Source of the DNA: Aliidiomarina sp. B3213
Lineage (GTDB): Bacteria > Pseudomonadota > Gammaproteobacteria > Enterobacterales > Alteromonadaceae
Assembly (NCBI RefSeq): GCF_003290085.1
Contig: NZ_QMKJ01000004.1
Coordinates: 124,001-188,000 of the forward strand
Direction of reading: 5' to 3'
DNA length: 64,000 bases
Of the stretch, positions 44,457-55,100 are shown one piece after another. The translations under genes were made by a program, and so were the position numbers. How positions within the stretch are numbered: position 1 is the stretch's first letter; each line of letters opens with the position of its first letter. The notes below the pieces were generated by a model. The model worked only from the letters and a program-made list of their open reading frames with translations. It did not search any database and was not told the origin of the DNA.

Positions 44457-46388
44457 CTATTCGGTGTGCTCTTTCATAAACTCTAATACTCTTTCCATTT
44501 GCATCACATTGTTTTCAACTTTGTAGAAACCATGCCCTTCGCCTTCAACGAACAAGCTTTCGTATGGAATTCCCTCTTCATCTAGTCTTTCTAGAAGCAA
44601 GTGATACTGACCAAAGTGAGCCTGAGTATCTTCCGCTCCATGCGACACAAACAATGGTGTTGTTATTTTACCCACGTGAGTGGTAGGCGAACGAGCAATA
44701 AGCTCTTCTTGATCAGTGCCTAGCACTCTATCAAGGTAGCGTCGCCCAGCTGCGAAACTAGGAATGTTCCCTTCCTCTTTCATCAGCGGTAAGTCATATA
44801 CTCCAACGAACGCCCAAGCACATGCATAAAGATCAGGCTCTTTTGTTATTCCAGCTAAGGTAGCAAAGCCACCATAGCTTGCGCCTGCGATACACGTACG
44901 TTCTTCATCGGCATAGCCTTGCTCCATTGCCCACAAAGTGCCATCAGTAACGTCGTCTTGCATCTTGCCATACCATTCTCGGTAGCCCATTTCCTCAAAA
45001 TCGACGCCATATCCACCAGAACCGCGGTAGTTTACCTGAAGAACACCGAACCCATGATGCGCAAACACCTGCACAAACGACTCATAGCTCCATGAGTCTC
45101 TCGGTCCGTGTGGACCACCGTGCACATAAACAACAAATGGTATGCTCTCTCCTTCAACATAATCATTCGGCAATGTCATATATCCGTGGATCTCTTGCCC
45201 ATCTCTGGCGTTAAACGATATCGGCTGAACTGAAGCCATTTGGCTTGGATCTAGCCATGGTGTAGCTGAAGCGAAAAATCTCAGTTCTGGGGTTTCCGTG
45301 TCTAAGATAAAAAAGTCTGGCGGTGTGCTAGCCGAACGCACTGACACCAAGGCTTGCTTACCATCTTCAGTCCAGTTATGAATGTGTACATAGTAGTCCT
45401 GATACATATTCTCTAACTGACGTAGCCATTGCACCTCAAATGCATCTTGGTCGACAGCCACCCACTCAGGTATACCGTCCATGAATCTTACAGCTAAAAG
45501 ATCATTACCTTCATTATCAAAAATAAACGGTGACAAACCCAATTGGGTATCCAACTCTACACGGTCATGCTCAGCTACCGGCGAAATTTGTTGAGTCAGT
45601 AAGTCGATTTCATAAACACCTAACCGATCAGATTCGCGAGAGTAAAAATAAATACTTGTCCCAGACTCTGTAAAGGCAATCGGTGATATTTGACCGAACT
45701 CGTTCTCGAACTCTATCCACTCCGAATCTTCGCTCGCACGCCAAGAAAAGACTGGTTTATCTCGATCGTTCTGTCCATAAGCGAAACGAACTCTGTCTTG
45801 TTGGTCAGCAAGTAAACCTCCACGCTCGAGCGGAGAAGTAGTTCGCATTCCCAAGCGCCCATCGTTTATGTTCATGCGCTGGGCTACTGGCCGAGGATTA
45901 TCATGTGCCCAATGCTGTATCAAAACCCACTCTGGCTCGTCTTCCATGTAGCTCATAATTGACATTTGGCGCCCTACATAACTCCCAGCTTGAGTGCCAA
46001 ATAATTGATTTCGCTCTGAACCATCAGCATTGATCGCGTACACTCGCCCCGTTCCTTGTGGGCGTTCAAGTGCTCCAATCTGGATCATCGATTCAAATAG
46101 TAATCTTTCTTCAGTTACCCACCGGAGTCCAATTGGGCTTTCCCCCCCACGCATATTGAAAGCTGCGGTCACCTTCAAATTCGCGGGATCAGACATATCT
46201 ATGACTGCAAGGTTTCTGCGATCCTCACCTGGAGTAGACACAGCGATATATTTGCCGGTAGGTGAAATAGCGACACTAGAAAACTCTGCTTCTTTAAAGA
46301 AATTCTCGAGTGGAATTTCTTGTGCGTAAGAGGCTCGCGAAACAACCAACATCGCGAGAACGATAGTTACCCTGACTAAAAACTGCAT
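44457..46388 (-). CDS. Secreted S9 family prolyl-oligopeptidase-like peptidase
   Basis: The 643-residue protein has a signal peptide (about 1-22, ending SYA-QE). The first half is a WD/TolB-like beta-propeller (SSVAISPTGKYIAVSTPGED near residue 38). The C-terminal alpha/beta hydrolase domain (about 390-640) has the conserved sequences YVHGGPHGPRDSW, the nucleophile Ser in GASYGGFATLAG, the Asp in HGAEDTQ and the His in GEGHGF. It should cleave short peptides in the periplasm or outside the cell, as dipeptidyl-peptidase or acylaminoacyl-peptidase relatives do. The exact specificity is unknown. It lies among other peptidases in this protein-degrading bacterium. Confidence 0.9.
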   Translation of the reverse strand: MQFLVRVTIVLAMLVVSRASYAQEIPLENFFKEAEFSSVAISPTGKYIAVSTPGEDRRNLAVIDMSDPANLKVTAAFNMRGGESPIGLRWVTEERLLFESMIQIGALERPQGTGRVYAINADGSERNQLFGTQAGSYVGRQMSIMSYMEDEPEWVLIQHWAHDNPRPVAQRMNINDGRLGMRTTSPLERGGLLADQQDRVRFAYGQNDRDKPVFSWRASEDSEWIEFENEFGQISPIAFTESGTSIYFYSRESDRLGVYEIDLLTQQISPVAEHDRVELDTQLGLSPFIFDNEGNDLLAVRFMDGIPEWVAVDQDAFEVQWLRQLENMYQDYYVHIHNWTEDGKQALVSVRSASTPPDFFILDTETPELRFFASATPWLDPSQMASVQPISFNARDGQEIHGYMTLPNDYVEGESIPFVVYVHGGPHGPRDSWSYESFVQVFAHHGFGVLQVNYRGSGGYGVDFEEMGYREWYGKMQDDVTDGTLWAMEQGYADEERTCIAGASYGGFATLAGITKEPDLYACAWAFVGVYDLPLMKEEGNIPSFAAGRRYLDRVLGTDQEELIARSPTTHVGKITTPLFVSHGAEDTQAHFGQYHLLLERLDEEGIPYESLFVEGEGHGFYKVENNVMQMERVLEFMKEHTE

Positions 46389-46484
46389 TTATTTGCCTAT
46401 TTTCTTATTTAGAACTCGAAATGATGTTACAGAATTCTAACTTTTCTTTCAGGCAAAAAGTGTTTCTTTTCATTACAAATGCAA

Positions 46485-46509
46485 AAGGCTCGGCAAACGG
46501 CCGAGCCTT
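46485..46509 (-). terminator. Terminator after the YggN-like gene
   Basis: A 9-bp GC-rich stem AAGGCTCGG / CCGAGCCTT (46485-46493, 46501-46509) lies 15 bases past the stop of the YggN gene. On the minus strand the 3' arm is followed by TTTTGC, a short T tract. The rest of the 135-base gap to the S9 gene shows no other structure. Confidence 0.7.
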
Positions 46510-46523
46510 AACTAAATTACAAA

Positions 46524-47300
46524 TTACTTGCTTTGAGCTTGTTCAAAGAGTGGATAGTTAGCAATAACAGGAATATGCATCGCTAATTCCGACTCGATTT
46601 GGTTCAATACGATAATTTCGTCGCACATTTGGTCGGCACGCTCTTCGATTCGAACGGTACGCTCTTCAATGCGCGCTTCCAGGTCAGCGCCCATATTTTC
46701 CATACGCTGTTCGAAGTCACTCATGTCGCCGCCACCTTTGATTAGCTCTCTACCAACCATGACTAGCAAGCTACCCACAGAGCTGGAAACGATTTCTTCT
46801 ACTTCCTGCTCAATGGTGTCGCCCAAACGGTCACCGAAAGACTCCAGCTCTTGGCCTCGTACAATGGTTTCACCATTTTCTTGATACACCACACTGTCGA
46901 ACTCTACTTCTAATGTGTCGTGCAAATCTTCGATACGCTGAACAATACGATGGTCTGCACTAAACATTTCAGAGAACACACTAACCAGAGCTTCACTTGT
47001 AATTTCTAATGCCTCGCCCATTACATAAACTACAGCTTCAGTTTGACGCTCTACGCCCTCTTTGTAGTCGACTAGCATCTCTTGAATATTGTCAGGTTGA
47101 GCAGAATAGACGCCCTCAACATACAAATCACCTTGTGCGTCGATACGCCACATTTCATGGCCATCGTCAATCAAACGCACTTGCTCGGAAGAAACATGAA
47201 GTTCGTGGTCTACTGAAATTTTACATTCCTGACCTACGTTTAAATTGGTGTCGCCAATAACCACAGAACTTGCTAATAAACCGACCGCTAAAACACTCAT
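46524..47300 (-). CDS. yggN: YggN family (DUF2884) periplasmic protein
   Basis: This 258-residue exported protein has a signal peptide (about 1-17). An N-terminal small domain contains CKISVDHELHVSSEQV, then a long, mostly helical acidic region with VDYKEGVERQTEAVVYVMGEAL, LESFGDRLGDTIEQEVEEIV and QRMENMGADLEARIEERT, as in E. coli YggN. AAGGAA lies 7 bases before the ATG. The biological role is unknown. An ordinary single gene. Confidence 0.85.
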   Translation of the reverse strand: MSVLAVGLLASSVVIGDTNLNVGQECKISVDHELHVSSEQVRLIDDGHEMWRIDAQGDLYVEGVYSAQPDNIQEMLVDYKEGVERQTEAVVYVMGEALEITSEALVSVFSEMFSADHRIVQRIEDLHDTLEVEFDSVVYQENGETIVRGQELESFGDRLGDTIEQEVEEIVSSSVGSLLVMVGRELIKGGGDMSDFEQRMENMGADLEARIEERTVRIEERADQMCDEIIVLNQIESELAMHIPVIANYPLFEQAQSK

Positions 47301-47486
47301 GATTTTTTCCTTATAAAAAACGGTACATCACCAAAGTTGAGCCACTGTGATGATGTACCAACTCACCACTGGGGAACAATACATAAGGTTTATAGCAAGG
47401 CGCTTGCCAATATTAAAAATTAGAATAAATTCAAAGATTTAATTAAAAAGGGAGAGGTGTTGCTGAAGTGATTTATAAAAGAAAAA

Positions 47487-47519
47487 CCACTAAGTTGGTC
47501 AAATTTACCAACTTAGTGG
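47487..47519 (-). terminator. Strong terminator after the M49-like peptidase gene
   Basis: A perfect 13-bp stem (CCACTAAGTTGGT with ACCAACTTAGTGG, 7-base loop) is followed on the minus strand by TTTTTCTTTT. It lies 16 bases past the stop codon. The remaining upstream stretch 47301-47486 has no gene that I can support. Confidence 0.92.
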
Positions 47520-47534
47520 CGTATTTTTACAATG

Positions 47535-49211
47535 TTACAGACCTAAAACTTCTCGGCCTTGAGCAAAGTGAACATCTACTGGAATTTCAGCAGCTTCTAA
47601 ACGCGCTAGGTCTGAAGACAACTGTTCACTCACGTGACCCATATCGTCGAACAATTCAGCAACGCCTTGGTAGTCACCGTCACCCTGTAACCGCAAAATA
47701 AGCTCTGACAAACCATTCATCGCTTGGCGCATATTGTCCATGTCTACTGCATATTGACCCGCTTCGTTGCGAATGAATGCACCTTCTTGTTCGAAGTAGT
47801 TAAAACGAATCATGTTCGCCATGCCATGTGCGCTAGACGCACCGAAACGTACAGAACGGAAAATACCCGCAAGGAAAGTTACATAATAGTCTTCTAGCTC
47901 GCCTTCGGTAAGAATACCTTCTTCAAGAAGCTGAGTAACCATGTACAAACCAAGAATATCGGCTTTACCTTCTTCAATCGGCGAAGCATATTCACGCAAA
48001 GCTTGGCGCACTGTGCCGCTGCCATTGATAGTGTTCTTGATACCTAATCCATGTGCAACTTCATGGAACATAGTATTCGCAAAGAACGCGTCGAACGTAA
48101 TGTTCGCACGCTGTTCTGGCACAATAAGAACGTCTGAAATAGGCACTAAAATACCGTCGAATTTGGCGCGCATCGCGTTTTTCAATTGCGAGCGGCGCGT
48201 GCCTTTTTCTAATTGCACTTGTTCGTCGTTCGGTAAGTTTACAGCAATGGTTTTGCTGCCAGCATTAGAATGCCCCGCGTAGTACACAACATCATAAGCA
48301 TTAAGTTGAGCGTCTGAACCCGGTGTTTCTGCACGGTATTCCGCCGGTACAGGAAGTCCTTGCTGCAAGCTAGGTAGCGTTTCTGCATATACTGCTAAAC
48401 GCTCACTCCACTCGGTGTCTTTTATCAAAACATAAGACTCAAACGCGGCTTTGTAACCAAACAAACGGTCTTCATAGGTTTCAATAGGACCTATAATCAC
48501 GTCAACCAAGTTGTCCCTAACATCCATCCAGGCATAATCTGATTCTTGATATTCACCTGTGACTAGGGCGTCGGCTCTCATTTCTAAGTAATTTCCGAAA
48601 CGCTCGTCTTCCGCCAAGGTTGCCGCTTCACGAAGCAAGCTTGCCGCAGCTGAAAGCTCTGTTGCGTATGCTTCATGGAATGGCAAGGTGTATAGTTCGC
48701 CTTCGGCATTACGGCGAATAAGGGTATATAAACTGTCTTTAGTCGGGTCTTCGAACGCTTCGAATTCTTCGCGAGTCATATCTTCTGGGTAGAAGTTTGC
48801 TCCTAACGGCTTTTCACCATAACCTTGAATGTATGGCGCGTCGCTGTTCAAACGATCCCACGGGCCGTAATTGATGCGTGCAAAGTGCTCTACGTCTGGG
48901 TCTTCAATACGCTCTAATAATGAAGCTTGGCTTCCGGTATAAGCCTGACGCCAAAACAAGTCATCCATAATTTTCGAAGCATCGATAAGTAGCCCAACCA
49001 TCTCTCTCTGGTTATCAGACAAATGGCTTAAGTCGGTATCGATAGTTACCGATTGATAAATATCTAGTCTGTCTTCTGCTCCGGCAACAAGTACTGAAGA
49101 CTCATTCTGTGCTGCTGTTTCTGTTGTGTCGTTGCTTGCTGGACTACATGCCATCAGCAAACCACCAATGCCCATGGCAATGGTAAGACGGCTTAACTGT
49201 GCTAATTTCAT
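47535..49211 (-). CDS. M49-like (dipeptidyl-peptidase III family) zinc peptidase, lipoprotein
   Basis: The 558-residue protein starts with a lipoprotein signal (MKLAQLSRLTIAMGIGGLLMACSP, lipobox LMAC in its last part). A helical N-terminal half precedes the metal site HEVAHGLGIK at about residue 383, then SPIEEGKADILGLYMV, whose EExxAD matches the second zinc-binding motif of DPP III. DPP III has HExxGH; here the spacing is HExxH. The family acts on short peptides. I chose the ATG at 49211 because AGAAGG lies 8 bases ahead; a GTG two codons earlier is too close. The peptidase is probably on the outer membrane or facing the periplasm; the substrate is unknown. Confidence 0.82.
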   Translation of the reverse strand: MKLAQLSRLTIAMGIGGLLMACSPASNDTTETAAQNESSVLVAGAEDRLDIYQSVTIDTDLSHLSDNQREMVGLLIDASKIMDDLFWRQAYTGSQASLLERIEDPDVEHFARINYGPWDRLNSDAPYIQGYGEKPLGANFYPEDMTREEFEAFEDPTKDSLYTLIRRNAEGELYTLPFHEAYATELSAAASLLREAATLAEDERFGNYLEMRADALVTGEYQESDYAWMDVRDNLVDVIIGPIETYEDRLFGYKAAFESYVLIKDTEWSERLAVYAETLPSLQQGLPVPAEYRAETPGSDAQLNAYDVVYYAGHSNAGSKTIAVNLPNDEQVQLEKGTRRSQLKNAMRAKFDGILVPISDVLIVPEQRANITFDAFFANTMFHEVAHGLGIKNTINGSGTVRQALREYASPIEEGKADILGLYMVTQLLEEGILTEGELEDYYVTFLAGIFRSVRFGASSAHGMANMIRFNYFEQEGAFIRNEAGQYAVDMDNMRQAMNGLSELILRLQGDGDYQGVAELFDDMGHVSEQLSSDLARLEAAEIPVDVHFAQGREVLGL

Positions 49212-49381
49212 ATTCACTGCCTTCTGTTTTTATATGTGAGCGTTGATAATAAGCAGCGCCCTAAATTATGTTCATCCGAATGATACACAATTTTAGAGAA
49301 GTTTTTCACGCTGGAACGCGTTGAGCAGTGTTTAAAAATCGTGCTATCTTGCAAACTCTTGTTGTAAGGAATACGTCGACC

Positions 49382-50374
49382 ATGGAATCTAAGCATTTTC
49401 CAATACCCAACTCAGTGTTAGTTGAGTACTTCAACCAACTCACCGATCACTTGTTTATCGCAAAGCCCTGCGAGGATGGAGACTTTGAGCTTGTCTCTGG
49501 AAACGCGACCATGCTTAGGTTTTTTGGTATGGAACCAGAACAAGTGATTGGAAGAACGCTAAGACAAGTTTTAGGAGAGGGAGCTGCGGCAGAAAGGATT
49601 ATTGCGACATATCAGCAAGTATTGGAGTCAGGTCGTCACCTTGTTTATGAAGAAGACAGTGGAGGCACAGACTTTGACTACGAAGTTTTTGAAACAAGCT
49701 TATTTCGTTTTGAAGACCCAGAAACTGGCCAGTACCGCATTGGCGGTATAAGTAGAAATATAAGCTTGAGAAAATCGATCGAAGAGTCGTTAGAACTCAG
49801 CAAACGTAAGCTTGAGAGTAAAGTTAGAGAACTGGAAGTTGTGCACAAGCAACTCGCTGAAGAGTCGATGCGCGACCCGCTTACGAGCTTATTGAACCGA
49901 AGACATCTTGACGAGTTTCTTCATCATGAAATCGCTCGCTCACAGCGCCAAAAAGTTCCACTTTCCATAATGATGGTCGATTTAGATAACTTTAAACAGC
50001 TCAACGACAATTACGGACATCAAGTGGGTGACCAAGTTCTGAGAGACTTCGGTCGTTTTCTCCGCTCCAATAGGCGCGGTTCTGACATTATATTCCGCTT
50101 TGGCGGTGACGAATTCCTGTTTATGTTGCCGGGTTTGAACTCAACACAAGCTGAGCAACTTGCTCACCAGTTGCATCAGGACTTACAAAAACAAACTTTT
50201 GATATCGATAACGACACCACCAAGCTTCAAATTAGTATCGGAATTGCCAGTTATGCGGAGCATGAGACTGGAGCGTACGAGCTTATAGAGCAAGCAGACT
50301 CTGCGCTTTACCAAGCCAAGAAACTTGGGAAAAACACTACTGTTACCGCAGAGCAGAAACAAAAAAGCCCCTGA
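49382..50374 (+). CDS. Diguanylate cyclase with N-terminal PAS domain
   Basis: This 330-residue signalling enzyme would make c-di-GMP from two GTP. A PAS domain (about 15-125; VIGRTLRQVLGEGAAAERI) is joined by a short coiled coil (about 130-165) to a GGDEF domain with the intact active site FRFGGDEFLFML. The product-inhibition I-site RGSD lies five residues before GGDEF. I chose the ATG at 49382; an in-frame upstream ATG at 49328 would add 18 residues without a domain and lacks a clear ribosome site. The gene is divergent from the M49-like peptidase. The signal sensed is unknown. Confidence 0.9.
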   Translation: MESKHFPIPNSVLVEYFNQLTDHLFIAKPCEDGDFELVSGNATMLRFFGMEPEQVIGRTLRQVLGEGAAAERIIATYQQVLESGRHLVYEEDSGGTDFDYEVFETSLFRFEDPETGQYRIGGISRNISLRKSIEESLELSKRKLESKVRELEVVHKQLAEESMRDPLTSLLNRRHLDEFLHHEIARSQRQKVPLSIMMVDLDNFKQLNDNYGHQVGDQVLRDFGRFLRSNRRGSDIIFRFGGDEFLFMLPGLNSTQAEQLAHQLHQDLQKQTFDIDNDTTKLQISIGIASYAEHETGAYELIEQADSALYQAKKLGKNTTVTAEQKQKSP

Positions 50375-50395
50375 CGATTGCTCATCAAGGGCTTT
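50364..50395 (-). terminator. Terminator hairpin between the diguanylate cyclase and the small lipoprotein gene
   Basis: The inverted repeat AAAGCCCCTGA / TCAAGGGCTTT (one mismatch) overlaps the end of the diguanylate cyclase gene. On the minus strand the T tract TTTTTTGTTTC follows the stem, which makes it a good terminator for the lipoprotein gene at 50416. The plus-strand T tract is weak. Confidence 0.7.
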
Positions 50396-50415
50396 CAAAG
50401 ATTAACAAGGAACGA

Positions 50416-50907
50416 TTATCGCCCTTCAGGTGCTGACATACTCGAACCGAAACCAGTGCCTTGGTTGAATAAGCGCTCTACAGCTTGTTTACGCATATCC
50501 CACTCTGCACGAGTCATGCAGCTTGTAGTTTTAAAGTTCGTACCTGTAGAACGTTCACTACGGCAAATAACTTGGCTTGCGCGGTCACCTAACAATACAG
50601 CTTGTAAGTTCTCGTGCATGTTGAAAACGCGAGTACGGTCCATTTCACTCACAGTATCAATTGACTCATGGCCTTCAAGAATACGACGAATGCCACTAGT
50701 TAATGCATTCACTTGGTTAATTTCGTCTTCTTCCATTTCACGTGGTACGCCTTGCTGAACCGCTACGTCTAGTTCATTCAAAAATGTACGGTACTCAGGC
50801 ACACTTACCGTTGTAGGAGAAATAGAACTCTCGTTAGAAGAACTTGCACATCCCACAGCAGCAACAGCTGCGAAAGTTAAAATTAAAATTGATTTTATAA
50901 TTTTCAT
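50416..50907 (-). CDS. Small lipoprotein of unknown function
   Basis: The 163-residue protein starts MKIIKSILILTFAAVAAVG-C, with a lipobox AVGC, and then ASSSNESSISPTTVSVPEY. GGAGG lies 4 bases before the ATG, which settles the start; the longer in-frame reading from 50949 has no such site. The body contains two Cys residues (in VICRSE and TSCMTRAEW) that could form a disulfide, and a C-terminus with TRAEWDMRKQAVERLFNQGTG. I do not recognise the family. It is probably anchored in the outer membrane. Upstream 50908-51138 holds an AT-rich stretch and promoter-like bases for the RND operon. Confidence 0.75.
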   Translation of the reverse strand: MKIIKSILILTFAAVAAVGCASSSNESSISPTTVSVPEYRTFLNELDVAVQQGVPREMEEDEINQVNALTSGIRRILEGHESIDTVSEMDRTRVFNMHENLQAVLLGDRASQVICRSERSTGTNFKTTSCMTRAEWDMRKQAVERLFNQGTGFGSSMSAPEGR

Positions 50908-51138
50908 AACGCCTCCAAATAGGTTACGTACGGATATTATGAACCTCATAATTCAAACGCAAGCGAAAAGCACAGTTCGTAACATTTACGAACACTTTTT
51001 GACAGTTTTGACGTAAGCGTTCTCAAAACCTTCTCTAATCGCAAATTATTCTCATCTGATGGCATTTTTTGATCAACTTCCGCAAGAATACGTACTATAG
51101 TCACGAGCTTTTTTCTTTATCTTTACAAGGAATTTTTC

Positions 51139-52164
51139 ATGCGCATTGCTGTAGTCGCACTTCTTACTATTTTCATAGCCTTTGCACCGAGCTCCCACGC
51201 TCAACAATGGGGGGGAAGCAGAGCAGCGCAAGTGGTGGCATCCACTATTACTTTCGACGCCAGAACACAGCGGGTGGAAGCTGTAGGTAATACCGAAGCG
51301 ATAAATTCTGTTGTGATTTATCCAGCAGTAGGCGACTTAGTGACTAACGTGCATTTCGGTACCGGCCAGCGTGTAGAGCAAGGCGACGTACTTGTTGAGT
51401 TAGATAGCCGCCGTCAACGCACCGACCTAGCTCGTGCTGAAATTGAGCTTGCTGACGCACAGCGCACCGTAGAAAGATTAGCAGCCAGCCGAGAACGCGG
51501 TGCTATTCCACAAAGCGAATTAGACGACGCCATAACAGCCAGAGACTTAGCAGAGGTAAGAAAAAGAGAAGCAGAAACCAACTTGGAAGATAGGTTTGTA
51601 CGCGCACCATTCGACGGGGTTGTTGGCTTAACAGATATTGAAGTAGGCGACCGTATTTCAACCAGTACTGTGATCACAACGATCGATTCGCGCGAGCGTC
51701 TATTTGTGAATTTCCAAGCACCAGAAACCGCACTTAACATGCTGCAAACAGAAGACACAGTTACAGCTACACCTTGGCAGAATAGTACTCAGGCCTTAAC
51801 ACTACGCATTGCCGACATCGACTCGCGCGTAGACGCCCAATCACGAACCATTCGCGTACGTGCGATTCTCGACAATGAAGAAGACAAATATCGCCCAGGT
51901 ATGAGCTTTCGAGTGAACCTAGAAGTAGAAGGGGAATTTTACGCTGTAGTACCAGAAGCAGCGCTAATGTGGGGGGCTGAAGGCGCTTACGTATGGCGGG
52001 TTAACGACGACAAAGCAGAGCGCGTCAATGTAGAAATACAGCAACGTCGCCGCGGCGAAATACTTGTGGAGTCAGCATTAACCGCGCAAGACATTATTGT
52101 TGTTGAGGGTGTTCAAACCCTGCGCCCTGGACAAGCACTTTCGGTGAGTATGCAAGGAGAGTAG
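51139..52164 (+). CDS. RND efflux periplasmic adaptor (membrane fusion protein)
   Basis: This 341-residue adaptor links an inner-membrane RND pump with an outer-membrane TolC channel. It has a signal peptide (about 1-21, ending SHA-QQ), a beta-barrel strand and lipoyl half motif VEAVGNTEAINSVVIYPAVGD, a helical hairpin (about 92-135, ERGAIPQSELDDAITAR) and the second lipoyl part FVRAPFDGVVGLTDIEVGDR. The C-terminal region has RPGMSFRVNLEVEGE. The gene has a run of seven Gs at 51209-51215 near the cleavage site, but the frame is intact. Two bases separate it from the pump gene. No TolC-like gene is in the window. Confidence 0.92.
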   Translation: MRIAVVALLTIFIAFAPSSHAQQWGGSRAAQVVASTITFDARTQRVEAVGNTEAINSVVIYPAVGDLVTNVHFGTGQRVEQGDVLVELDSRRQRTDLARAEIELADAQRTVERLAASRERGAIPQSELDDAITARDLAEVRKREAETNLEDRFVRAPFDGVVGLTDIEVGDRISTSTVITTIDSRERLFVNFQAPETALNMLQTEDTVTATPWQNSTQALTLRIADIDSRVDAQSRTIRVRAILDNEEDKYRPGMSFRVNLEVEGEFYAVVPEAALMWGAEGAYVWRVNDDKAERVNVEIQQRRRGEILVESALTAQDIIVVEGVQTLRPGQALSVSMQGE

Positions 52165-52166
52165 CC

Positions 52167-55100
52167 ATGAGCCACGAAACAGACAAACTCACCAATGACT
52201 TACCGTCTCTTTCCATAAGACGACCTGTTCTTATTGTTGTACTCAACCTGCTTATTATTATTGCGGGTATAGCAGCGTTGAACGGCCTTGAAGTTCGTGA
52301 ACTTCCAGACGTAGACCGACCCATTGTGTCGGTAACCGCTCGATTCCCAGGCGGTTCTCCAGAAACCGTAGATAACGAAGTTACCAGCCGATTAGAAGCT
52401 GCAGCCGCTCGCGTGAGTGGAGTTAAGTCGATTCGCTCGTCTAGTGAAGAAGGCAGTTCACGGATAGTGATTGAGTTTCGCCCGAACGTCGACTTGGACA
52501 CTGCTGCCAATGAAACGCGGGAGTCTGTCAGCCGAGTACAGCGCCAGCTACCACCAGAGGTAGAGCAAGTAGCTATTATTAAAGCCGACAACGACGCTCA
52601 GTCGGTTGTTAGTGTCGCTATTTCTAGTGAAACCCTGCAGCTCGAACAGCTCACAGAACGTATTGAAACGGACTTAGCGCCGCTTTTCCTAAATATTCCA
52701 GGCGTTGCCGACGTGCAACTACGCGGGGCGCGTGAGCGTGTCATGCGCGTAAATATAGATCCGCTGCGTTTGGCGAGTTTTAATTTAACAGCAGTGGATG
52801 TAGCAAACGCGCTGCGCCAAGCGCCGTTTGACGTTCCTGCTGGGTCATTGAAGTCGACCGATCAGCAGCTCATCGTGCGAGCCGACGCTACTTCAGTAAG
52901 CGCAGAGCAAGTTGAAGACATTGTTATTTCTGGAACGACTAGAGTAAGTGACGTCGCCAATGTATTTTTTGGTCCAGCAGATGCGGGAAATATGGTTCGC
53001 TTAGACGGGCGCCCAGTTATCGGACTAGGGATATTGCGTCAAGCTGGCTCTAATACCATAGAGATTTCTAATGAGGTTTTAGCGCAAATCGAAAACCTTA
53101 AAACACGATTTCCTGATTTAACCTTCCAGGTGACGTCTGATGATGCAGAGTTCATACGTGGTTCCGTAAGAGAAGTTATTTTCTCACTTACCCTGACGAT
53201 TATTCTGGTCGTGCTCACGCTTCGTTTATTCATTGGTTCATGGCGCGCGACAATTATTCCTGCCGCAAGCATTCCAGTAGCACTTGTGGGTGCACTTTCT
53301 GCACTTTGGGTACTTGGCTTCTCGATCAACATTTTGACTTTGTTAGCCCTTGTACTCGCCACGGGTCTTATTGTGGACGATGCCATCGTTGTTACCGAGA
53401 ATATTCAGCGGCGCAGAGCTATGGGGCTGGGTAAAAGAGCTGCAGCAGTAATAGGAACGCGTGAAGTTTTCTTCGCGGTAGTCGCAACTACTGCTGTGCT
53501 GGCTGCTGTATTTATTCCTATCGCCTTTTTGCCTTCTACAGCGGGAATGCTGTTCCGAGAGTTTGGCGGAACACTTGCCATAGCAGTAATTATTTCGTCT
53601 TTCGTGGCACTTTCTTTGGTTCCAGCGTTAACAGCAAAGCTTCCGTTGAAAAACCATAAGAAAAGCATGCTAGTACGCATTGGCGACAAACTAGTAAAGC
53701 TATATGGCAGCTCACTTAAATTTTGCTTAAACCATGCATGGTGGGTATTTGGAATTAGCGTGCTACTGGCTGCAGGAGCGTTCAGCGCATACCAGTTACT
53801 TGAAAATGAGCTTATGCCAACCGAAGACCGCGGAACAGTGAGAATATTCGCACGAGGTCCTGACGGAGTCGGCTTAGACTTTATGGATCGCCAAGCGTAT
53901 AAACTAGAAGAGATTTTACTGCCTTATGCTGCGGAAGGAGAAATCGACTCTATTTATACGGTGGTAGGTCAGTGGGATCCGAACTTAACCTTCATTACCG
54001 TCCAGCTTAAACACTGGGATGAAAGGGAAAAGTCGCAGCAGCAAATTATTGAAGAAATAAATGGGCCTATTTCCAATGTTGCGGGTGTATCCGGACGTGC
54101 CTTTGGTAGTAATAGTTTGAACCTACGTGGGCAAGGCGGAGGTCTTGAGTTAGCACTTACTGGGCCTACATACGAAGGCATATATGAAGCTGCTTTGGCA
54201 TTCACCGCTAGAATTCGCAGCGAACTTCCGGAAGTCGGTTACCCGCGTATCGGCTACCAGCCAACCCAGCCTCAGCTTCGAGTCAACATTGATCGCCGAA
54301 GAGCCGAGGAACTTGGTGTAGCCCTTTCAGACATATCCACCACACTTCGGGTAGCGATTAACGGCGACGATATTGCAGACCTAAATGTGGGAGACCAATC
54401 TATTCCTATTATGCTGCGCGCGAATAGAAGCCGTGTTCAAGATCCAAGTGATTTGAGAAACCTCTATGTGGGCGCGCAAGACGGAACATTAGTACCACTG
54501 TCCAGCCTTGCTACCATTACCGAAGAAGGTGTTGCAGCGGAGCTAGAGCGCCAGTCACAGCGTCGTGCCATTGAAATAGACATGGAACTGCCACCAAACC
54601 TTACAATTGAAGAAGCTGTTGAGTCTCTTCGAGCCATAGCGCAAGACGAGCTGCCAGCAGGCATCGGTCTAATTTTCTTGGGTGAAGCACAAACCTTTGA
54701 AGAAACCGCTCGCGAGGTTGTCTTAACCTATGTGTTAGCTTTCCTTATTGTATTTTTGGTATTGGCCGCACAGTTTGAAAGTGTGAATAGTGCCATTGTG
54801 GTGATGATTACTGTGCCGTTTGGTATTGCAGCAGCTTTATTTGCCCTGTTCCTCACCGGCAATAGTATCAACATCTATTCACAAATTGGTTTGGTCATGC
54901 TTATTGGTCTACTGGCGAAGAACTCAATACTACTCGTAGAGTTTGCCGACCAATTAAGAGACAAAGGACTTTCGGTACGCGAGGCGGTTGAGAAAGCTGC
55001 CACTATTCGATTGCGCCCGATTGTGATGACTTTGGTATCAACCTTGCTCGGTGCATTACCTCTTATTCTATCCACAGGAGCAGGTGCAGAAGCGCGTAAC

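Noticed and set aside
46142-46148. C7 run (G7 on the coding strand) in the S9 peptidase gene as a phase-variation tract
   Set aside because: It is only seven bases, lies within the coding region in an intact frame (RGGES) and has no paralog with a similar tract.
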